Assembly: GCF_000718005.1 (NCBI RefSeq)
Contig: NZ_JODV01000002.1
DNA: 64,000 bases
Source: Actinoalloteichus_B caeruleus
Lineage (GTDB): Bacteria > Actinomycetota > Actinomycetes > Mycobacteriales > Pseudonocardiaceae
Strand: one strand, 5' to 3'
Made by a program: the position numbers and the translations under genes. Below are positions 8,643-16,843 of the stretch, piece by piece. How positions within the stretch are numbered: the first letter of the stretch is position 1; the number at the start of each line of letters is the position of its first letter. Under the pieces are notes generated by a model. That model saw only the letters and a program-made list of their open reading frames with translations. It was not told the DNA's origin and did not search any database.

Positions 8643-9815
8643 GTGGAGCTGAACCGGGTGCGAGCCGACACCCCGGCCTGTGAGGACCTGGTGTTCCTGG
8701 ACAGCGCGGGCTCCTCCCTGCCACCCTCCGTGGTCCTCGACACGGTCACCGGCCACCTCCGCCGGGAGGCCGAGATCGGCGGCTACCGGGCCGCCGGCGA
8801 GCGCACCGACGACCTCGAACGCGGCTACCACAGCGCGGCCCGGCTGCTGGGGTGCCGGCCCACCGAGGTCGCCTTCCTCGGCAGTGCCGCCCAGGCCTGG
8901 TTGACCGCGCTCGACGCGGTACCCCTCGTGCCCGGCGACCGGGTGCTGATCAGCGAGGCCGAGTACGGGACCAACGCGGTCGAACTCCTCCGGCGGCGGG
9001 ACGAGACGGGCATCTCCGTCGAGACCGTTCCGTCGGCCGAGGACGGGCGGCTCGACCTCGCCGCGCTGCGCCGGATGCTCGACGAACGGGTCCGCCTCGT
9101 GTCGCTGGTGCACATGCCGACCAACGGCGGCCTGGTCAACCCGGTGCGGGAGGCCGCGCTGGCCGCGCACCAGGTGGGCGCGCTGGTGCTGCTGGACGCC
9201 TGCCAGACCGTCGGACAGCGTCCCGTCGACGTGGACGCCCTCGGTGTGGACCTGCTCAGCGCCACCGGCCGCAAGTGGCTGCGAGCCCCCAGGGGGACCG
9301 GCCTGCTCGTGGTCCGGGAGGAGGTCCTGCCCCGGCTTCGCCCTCGGCTCGTCGACCACACCGCCGCCCAGTGGACAGCGCCCGGGCGGTACCGGATGCG
9401 GACCGACGCCCGGGTGTTCGAGCGGTTCGAGTTCGGGGTGGCCAACCGGCTCGGGCTGATCGCCGCGCTGGACTACGCGTGGGATCTCGGGATGGAGGCC
9501 ATCGCCAGCGAGGTGGCCGACCGCGCGGCCCGCCTCCGCGCCGGCCTGGCCGCCCTCCCCGGCGTGCGCCTCTGGGACCTGGGCCCGGATCCGGGCGGCA
9601 TCGTCACCTTCACCGTCGAGGGCCGCCCCGCCGGTCAGGTGCGGGACGCGCTGTGGGACCAGCGGGTCGCGGTCACGGTGAGCCCGCCGAACTCGACCCT
9701 GTTGGACGCCACCCGCAGGTCCCTTCCCGACCTGGTCCGGGCCTCCGCCCACTACTTCGTCTCGCCGGACCAGGTGGCCACCGCCGTCGCCGAGGTGGAC
9801 AGGCTGGCCCGCTGA
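8643..9815 (+). CDS. Class V aminotransferase-fold PLP enzyme (cysteine desulfurase-like)
   Basis: A 390-residue fold-type I PLP enzyme. The N-terminal FLDSAGSSLPP, a cofactor-phosphate loop near GSAAQAW, LLDACQTVGQRPVDV with the Asp and Gln that hold the pyridine ring, and the Schiff-base Lys211 in SATGRKWLRAPRG are all present. The overall pattern resembles EgtE/isopenicillin-N-epimerase-like members more than IscS: there is no obvious catalytic Cys loop. No ergothioneine genes lie nearby, so the reaction is open. The GTG at 8643 is chosen for its strong GAGGGGGAA ribosome site; the longer open frame upstream is not conserved-looking. Confidence 0.88.
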   Translation: MELNRVRADTPACEDLVFLDSAGSSLPPSVVLDTVTGHLRREAEIGGYRAAGERTDDLERGYHSAARLLGCRPTEVAFLGSAAQAWLTALDAVPLVPGDRVLISEAEYGTNAVELLRRRDETGISVETVPSAEDGRLDLAALRRMLDERVRLVSLVHMPTNGGLVNPVREAALAAHQVGALVLLDACQTVGQRPVDVDALGVDLLSATGRKWLRAPRGTGLLVVREEVLPRLRPRLVDHTAAQWTAPGRYRMRTDARVFERFEFGVANRLGLIAALDYAWDLGMEAIASEVADRAARLRAGLAALPGVRLWDLGPDPGGIVTFTVEGRPAGQVRDALWDQRVAVTVSPPNSTLLDATRRSLPDLVRASAHYFVSPDQVATAVAEVDRLAR

Positions 9816-9822
9816 CCGGTGC

Positions 9823-9843
9823 CACCGGACGGGGAGTCCGGTG
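9823..9843 (+). terminator. Hairpin after the PLP enzyme gene
   Basis: CACCGGAC and GTCCGGTG form a perfect 8-bp stem with loop GGGGA, starting eight bases after the stop codon. Confidence 0.6.
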
Positions 9844-9945
9844 CTGCTCGCCTGGTCGGGCCGTCCGCCACCGTGCGAGCCGCCGGACGCGGGGCGTGCC
9901 CCGGGGTGTCGGCCATCCAGGGCGCGGTATGACCAGCTCTGACGG

Positions 9946-9970
9946 GCGGCCGCGGGGCGGGCCCGGCCGC
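9946..9970 (-). terminator. Hairpin downstream of the carboxypeptidase gene
   Basis: GCGGCCG and CGGCCGC pair as a 7-bp stem around an 11-base loop, 38 bases beyond the carboxypeptidase stop on the minus strand. Confidence 0.4.
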
Positions 9971-10007
9971 TCGGAACCGGACCCGCCCGCTCGCGACCGG
10001 ACCCCGC

Positions 10008-11324
10008 TCAGGAACAGGTCTCCCCGATCACCCTGGGCACGCAGTCCGCGTAGGAGAGCAGCAGGTCCACCGCCTCGTCGTTGCGGGCGGTCTCCCGCTC
10101 GATGACCGAGTCCGGCGGGTAGAAGCCGCCGCCGCCGGCCCCCCTCGGGTACATCTCGAAGGTGTAGCTCCAGATCCCGTGGGCCGCCCACATCCAGTCG
10201 TCGATGCTCCCGTCGGTGATGTACAGCCCGCTGGCCTGCATGGGCGTGTACCCGTTGGTGGCCGCCAGCTGCCTGCCCAGGGTGGCGAACACCCTCGCGT
10301 CCCGCGCGGTGAGCCCGGGGCCGGTCTCGGCGTAGGTGTAGCCGTAGGGCCACAGCACCAGCTCCGAGTAGGTGTGCCAGTCGATGTGGGCCGTGATCCG
10401 CTGCTCACCGCCGACGACCCGGGACGCCACGAAGTCCCGCACCCTGGCGGTCTCGGGCGCGGAGAACGCCGCCGCCCCCCGGTAGGTGCTGCTGCCGGGG
10501 CTTCCGCTGGAGCCGCCGCAGCACCCCCACTGGTGTCCCCAGTTGCGGTTGAGGTCGGTGCCCTGCCCCTGGCGGTTCTTCCGCCAGCTCCGGAACTGCC
10601 CGGTGGCGATGTCGTACTCCTTGCCGTCGGGGTTGACCACCGGGACGACGTGGATCACGCGGCCGTCCACGACCCTGGTGATGTCCGGGTCGGTCCCGTA
10701 GCCGTCGGTGAACCGTTCGACGATGCGCAGGCACATCTCGGTGGTCAGGTGTTCCCTGGCGTGCTGGGAGCAGGTGAAGAGCACCTCGGGGACGTCGGGG
10801 CCGGGGGTGCCGATGCTGAGCAACCAGAGGTCACGCCCCTCGTGGGAGGCGCCGATGCTCGACATCCTCGCGATGTCCGGGTGCTCGCTCACCGTTCGCC
10901 GCAGCTCCGAGGTCACCTCGGCGAAGTCGTGGTAGCCCTGGTGGTTGGGGGGAAACGCCAGCGGATCGCTCGGGACGTCCTCCGTGCGCGGGGCCAGCGG
11001 TGCCGTGGGGAAACCGAGCCGTTCCACCTCGGCCAGCTGGTCCGGGGTGGCCAGCACCGTCAGCGCGTCGCCCTCCACCGCGAGGATGTCGACGCCGGTG
11101 CGGCTCACGGCGGTCCGGTCCCGGGCCTCGCCCGTGCCCTCGACCCGGTGGGGGGACGCCCCACTCCCGGGTCGGACCTCCTGCTGGGTCTCCTGTAGGG
11201 ACGTGGACGCCGGAACGGCGGGTCGGGCGATGCCCGTCGCGCTGATCGGCGCGAGTAGCGCGAGGCAGCAGCCGGCCGCGAGAACCGCGGCGGACCGGCG
11301 AAGGGTGCGTGTGGTCGGGAACAT
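10008..11324 (-). CDS. Secreted zinc carboxypeptidase, M14 family
   Basis: A 438-residue preproenzyme that removes C-terminal residues from peptides outside the cell. Residues 1-33 form a signal peptide; about residues 45-125 look like an inhibitory pro-region. The catalytic domain has the zinc ligands in HARE (His188, Glu191) and His317 in DWHTYSE, the substrate-binding DLNRNW (Asn259-Arg260) and the general base Glu in SYTFEMYPRG. A Cys-Cys-Gly insertion after NWGHQW matches the carboxypeptidase T/SG branch of thermophilic and Streptomyces enzymes. The ATG at 11324 has GGAGGC six bases upstream. Extracellular protein degradation fits a saprophytic actinomycete. Confidence 0.95.
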   Translation of the reverse strand: MFPTTRTLRRSAAVLAAGCCLALLAPISATGIARPAVPASTSLQETQQEVRPGSGASPHRVEGTGEARDRTAVSRTGVDILAVEGDALTVLATPDQLAEVERLGFPTAPLAPRTEDVPSDPLAFPPNHQGYHDFAEVTSELRRTVSEHPDIARMSSIGASHEGRDLWLLSIGTPGPDVPEVLFTCSQHAREHLTTEMCLRIVERFTDGYGTDPDITRVVDGRVIHVVPVVNPDGKEYDIATGQFRSWRKNRQGQGTDLNRNWGHQWGCCGGSSGSPGSSTYRGAAAFSAPETARVRDFVASRVVGGEQRITAHIDWHTYSELVLWPYGYTYAETGPGLTARDARVFATLGRQLAATNGYTPMQASGLYITDGSIDDWMWAAHGIWSYTFEMYPRGAGGGGFYPPDSVIERETARNDEAVDLLLSYADCVPRVIGETCS

Positions 11325-11393
11325 CCTGCCTCCGGGTGATCGCGGAGCGTGATCCCCTGATGGTTCTCCACCTGGCCGGCGGTCCACAAGCAG

Positions 11394-11411
11394 GGAACCG
11401 CTCCCGGTTCC
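11394..11411. promoter_or_regulatory. Palindrome between carboxypeptidase and hisD, possible operator
   Basis: GGAACCG-CTCC-CGGTTCC is a perfect inverted repeat. On the minus strand it begins six bases after a perfect TTGACA (11418-11423), so it overlaps the spacer of a possible carboxypeptidase promoter. No good -10 box was found. Confidence 0.35.
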
Positions 11412-11467
11412 GTTCACTGTCAACAGCTGTGACCGGAGAGCCCCGTTCGTGGCCGCGTCCCGCCATC

Positions 11468-11473
11468 TACCCT
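11468..11473 (+). promoter_or_regulatory. Possible -10 box TACCCT upstream of hisD
   Basis: TACCCT lies 126 bases before the hisD start, which would give a leader of about 120 bases. The matching -35 position (GTTCGT) is poor. No leader peptide rich in His codons was seen in that leader. Confidence 0.3.
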
Positions 11474-11599
11474 TGGGGGGCGTTCCGGCCGGGACGCGGC
11501 CGGCGGGGCCTGGACCTGCCCGGACGGCCGCGAGCCCACCCGCAGCCCCGTGCGCGGGACCCGGAGCGCCGCGACGGAACGACGAGTGCGAGGAACCCG

Positions 11600-12934
11600 A
11601 TGCTCACCCGAACAGACCTGCGGGACCGCGTCCCGTCCGCCGCCGAGTTGCGCGCGGTGCTGCCGCGCGCCGAGGTAGACGTGGACACGGTGCTGCATCG
11701 GGTGCGCCCGCTCGTCGAGGAGGTCCGGCGGTACGGGGTCTCGGCGGCGCTCGACCTCACCGAGCGCTTCGACGGTGTGCGCCCGGCCCGCGTCCGCGTC
11801 CCGGCCCAGGCCCTCGCCGACGCCGAGCGGGACCTCGAACCCGGGGTGCGGTCCGCGCTGGTGGAGAGCATCTCCCGCGCCACCCGGGTGCACGCCGCCC
11901 AACGCCGGCGGGACGTGACCACCCAGGTCGTGCCCGGCGGCACGGTGACCGAACGGTGGGTCCCGGTGGCCAGGGTCGGCCTCTACGTCCCCGGGGGCAA
12001 CGCCGTCTACCCGTCGAGCGTGGTCATGAACGTCGTACCCGCCCAGCAGGCCGGCGTGGACTCGCTGGTGGTGTGCTCGCCGGCCCAGGCCGACTTCGGC
12101 GGGCTGCCGCACCCCACCATCCTGGCCGCCTGCCAGCTGCTCGGCGTCACCGAGGTCTGGGCGGTCGGGGGCGCGCAGGCGATCGCCCTGCTCGCCTACG
12201 GGGGGCAGGACACCACGGGGGAGGACCTGGTCCCCGTCGACCTGGTCACCGGGCCGGGCAACATCTACGTGACCGCCGCCAAGCGGGAACTGCGCGGGCT
12301 GGTCGGCATCGACGCCGAGGCCGGTCCGACCGAGATCGCCGTGCTCGCCGACCACACCGCCGACCCGGTCCACGTCGCCGCCGACCTCATCAGCCAGGCC
12401 GAGCACGACGAGCTGGCCGCCAGCGTGCTGGTGACCACCTCGTCCGACCTCGCCGACGCCGTGGACGCCGAACTGGCGCGCCGGGTCCCGGCCACCCGGC
12501 ACAGCGAGCGGGTCCGGACGGCGCTGTCGGGCGCCCAGTCCGGCTGCGTGCTGGTCGCCGACCTGACCGACGGGCTGCGGGTGGTCGACGCCTACGCCGC
12601 CGAGCACCTGGAGATCCAGACCGAGGACGCCGGGGCGGTGGCCGCCCGGGTGCGCAACGCCGGAGCGGTGTTCGTCGGAGCCCACAGCCCCGTCTCGCTG
12701 GGCGACTACTGCGCCGGATCCAACCACGTGCTGCCCACCGGCGGCTGCGCCCGCCACTCCGGCGGCCTGTCCGTGCAGAGCTTCCTCCGGGGCATCCACG
12801 TCGTGGACTACTCCGAGCAGGCGCTCCGGGACGTCGCCGACGTCGTGGTCGCCCTGGCCGAGGCCGAGGACCTGCCAGCCCACGGGCAGGCCGTCACCGC
12901 GCGTTTCCGTCCCGAGTCTGGAGCTTCCAGTTGA
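11600..12934 (+). CDS. hisD: Histidinol dehydrogenase
   Basis: Catalyses the last two steps of histidine synthesis, oxidising L-histidinol to L-histidine with two NAD+. The 444 residues are the usual length. Family signatures seen: GLYVPGGNAVYPSSVVMN, VGGAQAIALLAYGG, DLVTGPGNIYVTAAKR, and the zinc/catalytic segment ISQAEHDELAAS (about residues 263-274), with YCAGSNHVLPTGG near residue 375. The ATG at 11600 has GAGGA upstream; the open frame extends further 5' but without family resemblance. It opens the his cluster and its stop overlaps the TTG start of hisC. Confidence 0.97.
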   Translation: MLTRTDLRDRVPSAAELRAVLPRAEVDVDTVLHRVRPLVEEVRRYGVSAALDLTERFDGVRPARVRVPAQALADAERDLEPGVRSALVESISRATRVHAAQRRRDVTTQVVPGGTVTERWVPVARVGLYVPGGNAVYPSSVVMNVVPAQQAGVDSLVVCSPAQADFGGLPHPTILAACQLLGVTEVWAVGGAQAIALLAYGGQDTTGEDLVPVDLVTGPGNIYVTAAKRELRGLVGIDAEAGPTEIAVLADHTADPVHVAADLISQAEHDELAASVLVTTSSDLADAVDAELARRVPATRHSERVRTALSGAQSGCVLVADLTDGLRVVDAYAAEHLEIQTEDAGAVAARVRNAGAVFVGAHSPVSLGDYCAGSNHVLPTGGCARHSGGLSVQSFLRGIHVVDYSEQALRDVADVVVALAEAEDLPAHGQAVTARFRPESGASS

Positions 12935-14088
12935 GCAGCACCCCCGAGCCGCCCGCTTCCGCCGTGCCCGGTGCCCGTGTCGGGTTGGACGCCCTGCCGC
13001 TCCGCCCCGACCTGCGCGGCCGCAGCCCCTACGGGGCACCGCAGCTCGACGTGCCCGTCCGGCTGAACACCAACGAGAACCCCTTCCCGCCGCCCGCCGA
13101 GCTGGTGGCGGACGTCACCGCGGCGGTGGGCCGGGCCGCCGCCGAGCTGCACCGCTACCCGGACCGGGACGCCGTGGCGCTGCGCGCCGACCTGGCGGCC
13201 TACCTCTCCCGGGCGACCTCCACCCCGCTGGACGCCCGCAACGTGTGGGCGGCCAACGGCTCCAACGAGATCCTCCAGCAGCTGATGCAGGCCTTCGGCG
13301 GCCCCGGCAGGACGGCGTTGGGCTTCGAGCCGTCCTACTCGATGCACCCCATCATCGCCGCCGGCACCCGCACCGAATGGGTCGCCGCGCCCCGGCGCGC
13401 CGACTTCTCGCTGGACACGGCCGCCGCGGCGGAGACCGTGCGCTCCCGGCGGCCCGACGTCGTGTTCGTCACCAGCCCCAACAACCCGACGGGGCAGTCG
13501 GTGCCGCTGGCCGACCTGCGCACCGTGCTGGACGCCGCCACCGGGATCGTCGTCGTCGACGAGGCCTACGCCGAGTTCTCCTCCGCCCCCAGCGCGGTGT
13601 CGTTGATCGACGAGTACCCGGACCGGTTGGTGGTCAGCCGGACGATGAGCAAGGCGTTCGCCTTCGCCGGGGGGCGTCTCGGCTACCTCGCCGCCGCCCC
13701 GGCGGTCGTCGACGCGTTGCTGCTCGTCCGGCTCCCCTACCACCTGTCCGTCCTGACCCAGGCCGCCGCCAGCGCCGCGCTCCGCCACGCCGACGCGACG
13801 CTGAAGTCGGTGCGGACCCTCGTCGAGGAACGGCACCGCGTCGCCGACGGGCTCGGGGCGCTCGGGTTCGACGTGGTGGACTCCGACGCCAACTTCCTGC
13901 TGTTCGGCCGTTTCCCCGACGCGGGCGCGGCCTGGCGCGCCTACCTCGACTACGGTGTGCTCGTTCGTGACGTCGGCATCCCGGGGCACCTGCGGGTGAC
14001 CGTGGGCACGGCCGAGGAGAACGACGCCTTCCTCGCCGCGAGCAGGGGTCTCGCCGAGGGGGCCGCAGACGGGAAGGACCAGCGGTGA
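12931..14088 (+). CDS. hisC: Histidinol-phosphate aminotransferase
   Basis: PLP-dependent transamination of imidazole acetol phosphate with glutamate to histidinol phosphate. 385 residues, with VRLNTNENPFPPP near residue 45, SPNNPTGQSVPLADL, VVDEAYAEFS with the Asp/Tyr cofactor contacts, and SRTMSKAFAFAGGRLGYL containing the Schiff-base Lys. I choose TTG 12931 as start: it overlaps the hisD stop (TTGA) and has CTGGAG upstream; the first conserved residues follow about 20 codons later. A GTG at 12963 is the alternative. The stop overlaps hisB by four bases. Confidence 0.94.
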   Translation: MSSTPEPPASAVPGARVGLDALPLRPDLRGRSPYGAPQLDVPVRLNTNENPFPPPAELVADVTAAVGRAAAELHRYPDRDAVALRADLAAYLSRATSTPLDARNVWAANGSNEILQQLMQAFGGPGRTALGFEPSYSMHPIIAAGTRTEWVAAPRRADFSLDTAAAAETVRSRRPDVVFVTSPNNPTGQSVPLADLRTVLDAATGIVVVDEAYAEFSSAPSAVSLIDEYPDRLVVSRTMSKAFAFAGGRLGYLAAAPAVVDALLLVRLPYHLSVLTQAAASAALRHADATLKSVRTLVEERHRVADGLGALGFDVVDSDANFLLFGRFPDAGAAWRAYLDYGVLVRDVGIPGHLRVTVGTAEENDAFLAASRGLAEGAADGKDQR

Positions 14089-14684
14089 ACCGCATCGCGC
14101 GGGTGGAACGCACCACCAGGGAATCCTCGGTCGACGTGGAGGTCGACCTCGACGGCGCCGGGAAGGTCGAGATCGACACCGGCGTGCCCTTCTACGACCA
14201 CATGCTGACCGCGCTCGGGACCCACGCGGCCTTCGACCTCCGGGTGCGGGCCAGCGGTGACACCGAGATCGACGCGCACCACACCGTCGAGGACATCGCG
14301 ATCGTGCTGGGGCAGGCGCTCCGGGAGGCGTGGGGCGACAAGAAGGGGGTCCGCCGCTTCGGGGACGCCTGGATCCCGATGGACGAGACCCTGGCGCACG
14401 CGGCCGTCGACCTGTCCGGCCGGCCGTACTGCGTGCACACCGGTGAGCCGGAGACCTACAACACCTTCACCATTGGTGGGAACTACCCCTTCGTGCTCAA
14501 CCGGCACGTCTTCGACTCGTTGGCCTTCCACGCCCAGATCGCGCTCCACGTGCGGGTGATCCACGGTCGGGATCCGCACCACATCACCGAGGCCCAGTTC
14601 AAGGCGGTGGCCAGGGCGCTGCGGGCCGCCGTCGAGCCGGACGAGCGGCTGCGGGGAGTGCCCTCCACCAAGGGCGCCCTCTGA
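14085..14684 (+). CDS. hisB: Imidazoleglycerol-phosphate dehydratase
   Basis: Dehydrates imidazoleglycerol phosphate to imidazole acetol phosphate. 199 residues, a monofunctional dehydratase as in actinobacteria and plants, without the phosphatase domain of the enteric enzyme. The two metal-binding repeats are clear: FYDHMLTALGTHAAFDL, DAHHTVEDIAIVLGQAL, then SLAFHAQIALHVRVIHG and DPHHITEAQFKAVARALR. The GTG start overlaps the hisC stop (GTGA), so translation is coupled. Confidence 0.97.
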   Translation: MNRIARVERTTRESSVDVEVDLDGAGKVEIDTGVPFYDHMLTALGTHAAFDLRVRASGDTEIDAHHTVEDIAIVLGQALREAWGDKKGVRRFGDAWIPMDETLAHAAVDLSGRPYCVHTGEPETYNTFTIGGNYPFVLNRHVFDSLAFHAQIALHVRVIHGRDPHHITEAQFKAVARALRAAVEPDERLRGVPSTKGAL

Positions 14685-14785
14685 CCGAGCACCGGTACGG
14701 CGCGGGGGGAGCCCCGCGCCGCTACCACGGTCCGCCCCGGCGCGGGCGCCGGCTGACGACGTGTCACGACGAGAAAGGGTTCCGC

Positions 14786-14941
14786 GTGGAGTTCACCTGG
14801 GTGTCGATCGTGCTGCTCGGGGTGGCGGGTTTCCTGTTGGGAGGGGCCTGGTCGCTGCGCCGGACCAGCCGGGCGGGCGTGGTGGTCCTCCTGGTCGGCG
14901 CGGTGCTCGCCGCCGCGGGAGCGGTGCTCTGGACGGGCTGA
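14786..14941 (+). CDS. Small two-helix membrane protein after hisB
   Basis: A 51-residue protein: start MEFTWVSI, a first hydrophobic helix to about residue 18, a short basic turn SLRRTSR, a second helix, and the end LWTG. The GTG start has GAGAAAGG eight bases upstream. Codon third positions are strongly G/C, as in real genes here. It lies 101 bases after hisB on the same strand. I recognise no family. Similar small membrane genes follow hisH, hisF and trpE in this window, so it is unlikely to be chance. It may be overlooked by gene callers because of its size. Confidence 0.7.
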   Translation: MEFTWVSIVLLGVAGFLLGGAWSLRRTSRAGVVVLLVGAVLAAAGAVLWTG

Positions 14942-14949
14942 GCCCAGCC

Positions 14950-15513
14950 ACCTGGTCGCCGACGGCCGGGCGGTGACCGGCAGACCAGCCACCCGTCGTT
15001 GGCGCTGAGGTGGAACACGTGCCTGCCCCGGGTCATGCCTCCGGCGTCCACGACGAGCACGACGGGCGCGCCCCCGCGGTGCGGACGGCCCCGGCCGTCG
15101 CCTCGTCAGGGGAGACGCACGGCGTGGCCCCGCACCGGGCGTAGCCCCTCCCGTCGGATCGAGGCAGGGGACTTCGCCGTCGTGCCGTGGAACGACGTCG
15201 GTGGGGGGTGGCGGAGGTGAGGCGGGGGTCGAGGGGCACCGGGGCCCCTGGCCCGCCCGCATCCACGAGCCGGACCCGTCGTCGGCGAAGCGCTTCCGGT
15301 CGTTCTCGCCGACCAACCCGGTCCAGGGCGCCGGTCGATCCGGTGCCCTCGTCCCGCAAGCCCCGCGAGCCGGGGCTCGACCGACACCCACCCCGCGGCG
15401 CCCGGGGAGACCCCCAGCGTTCCCGGGTCGCGCCGGAGTGCGTGGGCCAGGACGCGCGGGATCCCGCCGGGGTCGATGTTCCGCGCGGTCCGACCCCGCC
15501 ACCCCGGCCGCAC
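14950..15513 (-). pseudogene. kptA: RNA 2'-phosphotransferase (Tpt1/KptA) remnant with several frameshifts
   Basis: Reading right to left, pieces of one Tpt1-family protein occur in order but in all three frames: VLAHALRRDPGTLG..GWVSVE (15450-15380), VGENDRKRFADDGSGSW (about 15315-15265), FHGTTAKSPASIRREGLRPV (about 15195-15135), SPDEATAGAVR (about 15110-15080), and VVLVVDAGGMTRGRHVFH followed by NDGWLV (15065-14980). This is the family order, including the His-Gly-Thr motif and the HVFH..NDGWL end. Stops and shifts separate them, and the expected RANQGHS motif reads RAGQGPRC, so the gene is dead. The enzyme would transfer a 2'-phosphate from RNA to NAD+. Exact ends cannot be set. Confidence 0.8.
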
Positions 15514-15558
15514 GACCCACCTCCGCCGCGTCCCGGCTGGTCGGCGTCCTTTCGTGGA

Positions 15559-16020
15559 TCAGCGGCCACCCTCGCGTGACGGTCGCAGCATGGGGGCTCC
15601 CGGGCCCTGCGCGGCCAGCTCGTCGTCCGGGTTGTGCAGCCCGCAGGTGGCCAGCGAGAGGCAGCCGCAGCCGATGCACGAGTCGAGGCGGTCCCGCAGC
15701 CGCACCATCCCGTCGATGCGGGTGTCGAGTTCGGACCGCCACTGCCGGGAGAGCCGCGCCCAGTCCGCCTTGGTCGGGGTGCGCCCTTCCGGAAGGGTGG
15801 TGAGCGCCGCCTGGATGTCCTCCAGGCTCAGACCGACCCGCTGCGCGGAACGGATGAAGGCGAGCCGGCGCAGGACGGACCGCTCGTAGCGGCGCTGGTT
15901 CCCGCTGGTGCGGTGGGAGGAGATCAGGCCGCGGTCCTCGTAGAAGCGCAGGGCGCTGTGGGGGACTCCGCTGCGGTGGGCGATCTCGCCGATGCTGAGG
16001 GTGGGGCTGCTCGCGGGCAT
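15559..16020 (-). CDS. soxR: Redox-sensitive MerR-family regulator SoxR
   Basis: 153 residues. A MerR winged helix (LSIGEIAHRSGVPHSALRFYEDRGL, in pieces over residues 8-32) is followed by a dimerisation helix and the [2Fe-2S] ligand cluster Cys115-x2-Cys118-x-Cys120-x5-Cys126, the defining SoxR pattern. In actinobacteria SoxR responds mainly to redox-cycling compounds and activates by twisting an over-long promoter. The divergent transketolase promoter at 16036-16066 has exactly this architecture. On the soxR side TAGGCT (16026-16031) lies five bases before the ATG, so soxR is probably leaderless and shares the operator region. Confidence 0.95.
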   Translation of the reverse strand: MPASSPTLSIGEIAHRSGVPHSALRFYEDRGLISSHRTSGNQRRYERSVLRRLAFIRSAQRVGLSLEDIQAALTTLPEGRTPTKADWARLSRQWRSELDTRIDGMVRLRDRLDSCIGCGCLSLATCGLHNPDDELAAQGPGAPMLRPSREGGR

Positions 16021-16035
16021 GGGACAGCCTAACCC

Positions 16036-16066
16036 TTGACCTAAACCAATGTCGAGGTATCAGGCT
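16036..16066 (+). promoter_or_regulatory. MerR/SoxR-type promoter with operator dyad ahead of transketolase genes
   Basis: TTGACC (16036-16041) and CAGGCT (16061-16066) are separated by 19 bases, the stretched spacing that MerR-family activators correct. Between them ACCTAAAC-CAAT-GTCGAGGT (16039-16058) is an imperfect dyad matching at six of eight positions per arm and resembling the known SoxR box core ACCTC..GAGGT. The -10 box ends six bases before the ATG at 16073. Confidence 0.7.
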
Positions 16067-16072
16067 GGGGTC

Positions 16073-16843
16073 ATGATGATGAAGAACCCCACCACCCCCA
16101 CCACCACGCGGTGGGGGTACGCGGACCTGCCAGCCCTCGTCCGCCGGATGACCGGCGACGAGAAGCACCACTCCGCGTCCTCCTCCACCCTGGACGTCCT
16201 CTGGGTCCTCTACGACCGGATCCTCGACGTCAGCCCCGAGCGGATCGACGACGAGGGGCGCGACCGCTTCCTGCTGTCCAAAGGGCACGGTCCGATGTCC
16301 TACTACGCGGTGCTCGCGGCCAAGGGGTTCCTCGACGCCGACCAGTTCCCGGACTGGGCGTCCTTCGGATCCCCCCTCGGCCACCACCCCGACCGGATGC
16401 TGCTCCCGGGGGTGGAGATCGGCAGCGGCTCCCTGGGTCACGGGCTCCCCCTGGGCGTCGGCACCGCGTTGGGACTGCGCGCCCGGGGCATCGGCTCCCG
16501 CGTCGTGGTCCTCACCGGGGACGCGGAGCTGGACGAGGGCAGCAACCACGAGGCCATCGCGGTCGCCGGTCGACTGGGGCTGGAGCAGCTGACCACGGTG
16601 GTCGTGGACAACGACTCCGCCTCGTACGGCTGGCCAGGCGGCATCGAGGACCGGTTCACCCGGGAGGGCTGGAACGGGGCCACCGTGGACGGACGGGACC
16701 ACGACGCGCTGTACGCGGCGTTCACCAGGCCCTCGAACGGGCGGCCCTCGGTGGTCGTCGCCCAGGTCGAACCGTACGACGACGACGCTTCCGAGAGCCA
16801 GGACCAGGGCACGGCCACGACGACGGAGGAGCAGACCCGATGA
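16073..16843 (+). CDS. Transketolase, N-terminal (TPP-binding) subunit
   Basis: 256 residues covering the first TPP-binding half of transketolase: SKGHGPMSYYAVLA, GSLGHGLPLGVGTALGLR, the metal/diphosphate motif GDAELDEGSNHEA (about residues 149-161) and VVDNDSASYGWPG. The second half is a separate gene that overlaps by four bases (ATGA), so the pair forms a split transketolase, an arrangement known from archaea, some bacteria and secondary-metabolite clusters. The ATG at 16073 is preferred to the ATG at 16049, because the latter lies inside the promoter. The probable SoxR control would tie it to redox stress, perhaps to raise pentose-phosphate flux and NADPH. Physiological substrate is not provable here. 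Confidence 0.9.
   Translation: MMMKNPTTPTTTRWGYADLPALVRRMTGDEKHHSASSSTLDVLWVLYDRILDVSPERIDDEGRDRFLLSKGHGPMSYYAVLAAKGFLDADQFPDWASFGSPLGHHPDRMLLPGVEIGSGSLGHGLPLGVGTALGLRARGIGSRVVVLTGDAELDEGSNHEAIAVAGRLGLEQLTTVVVDNDSASYGWPGGIEDRFTREGWNGATVDGRDHDALYAAFTRPSNGRPSVVVAQVEPYDDDASESQDQGTATTTEEQTR

Noticed and set aside
16049..16072. ATG at 16049 as the transketolase start
   Set aside because: It lies inside the -35/-10 spacer and operator dyad; the ATG at 16073 sits at the position expected for a leaderless transcript.
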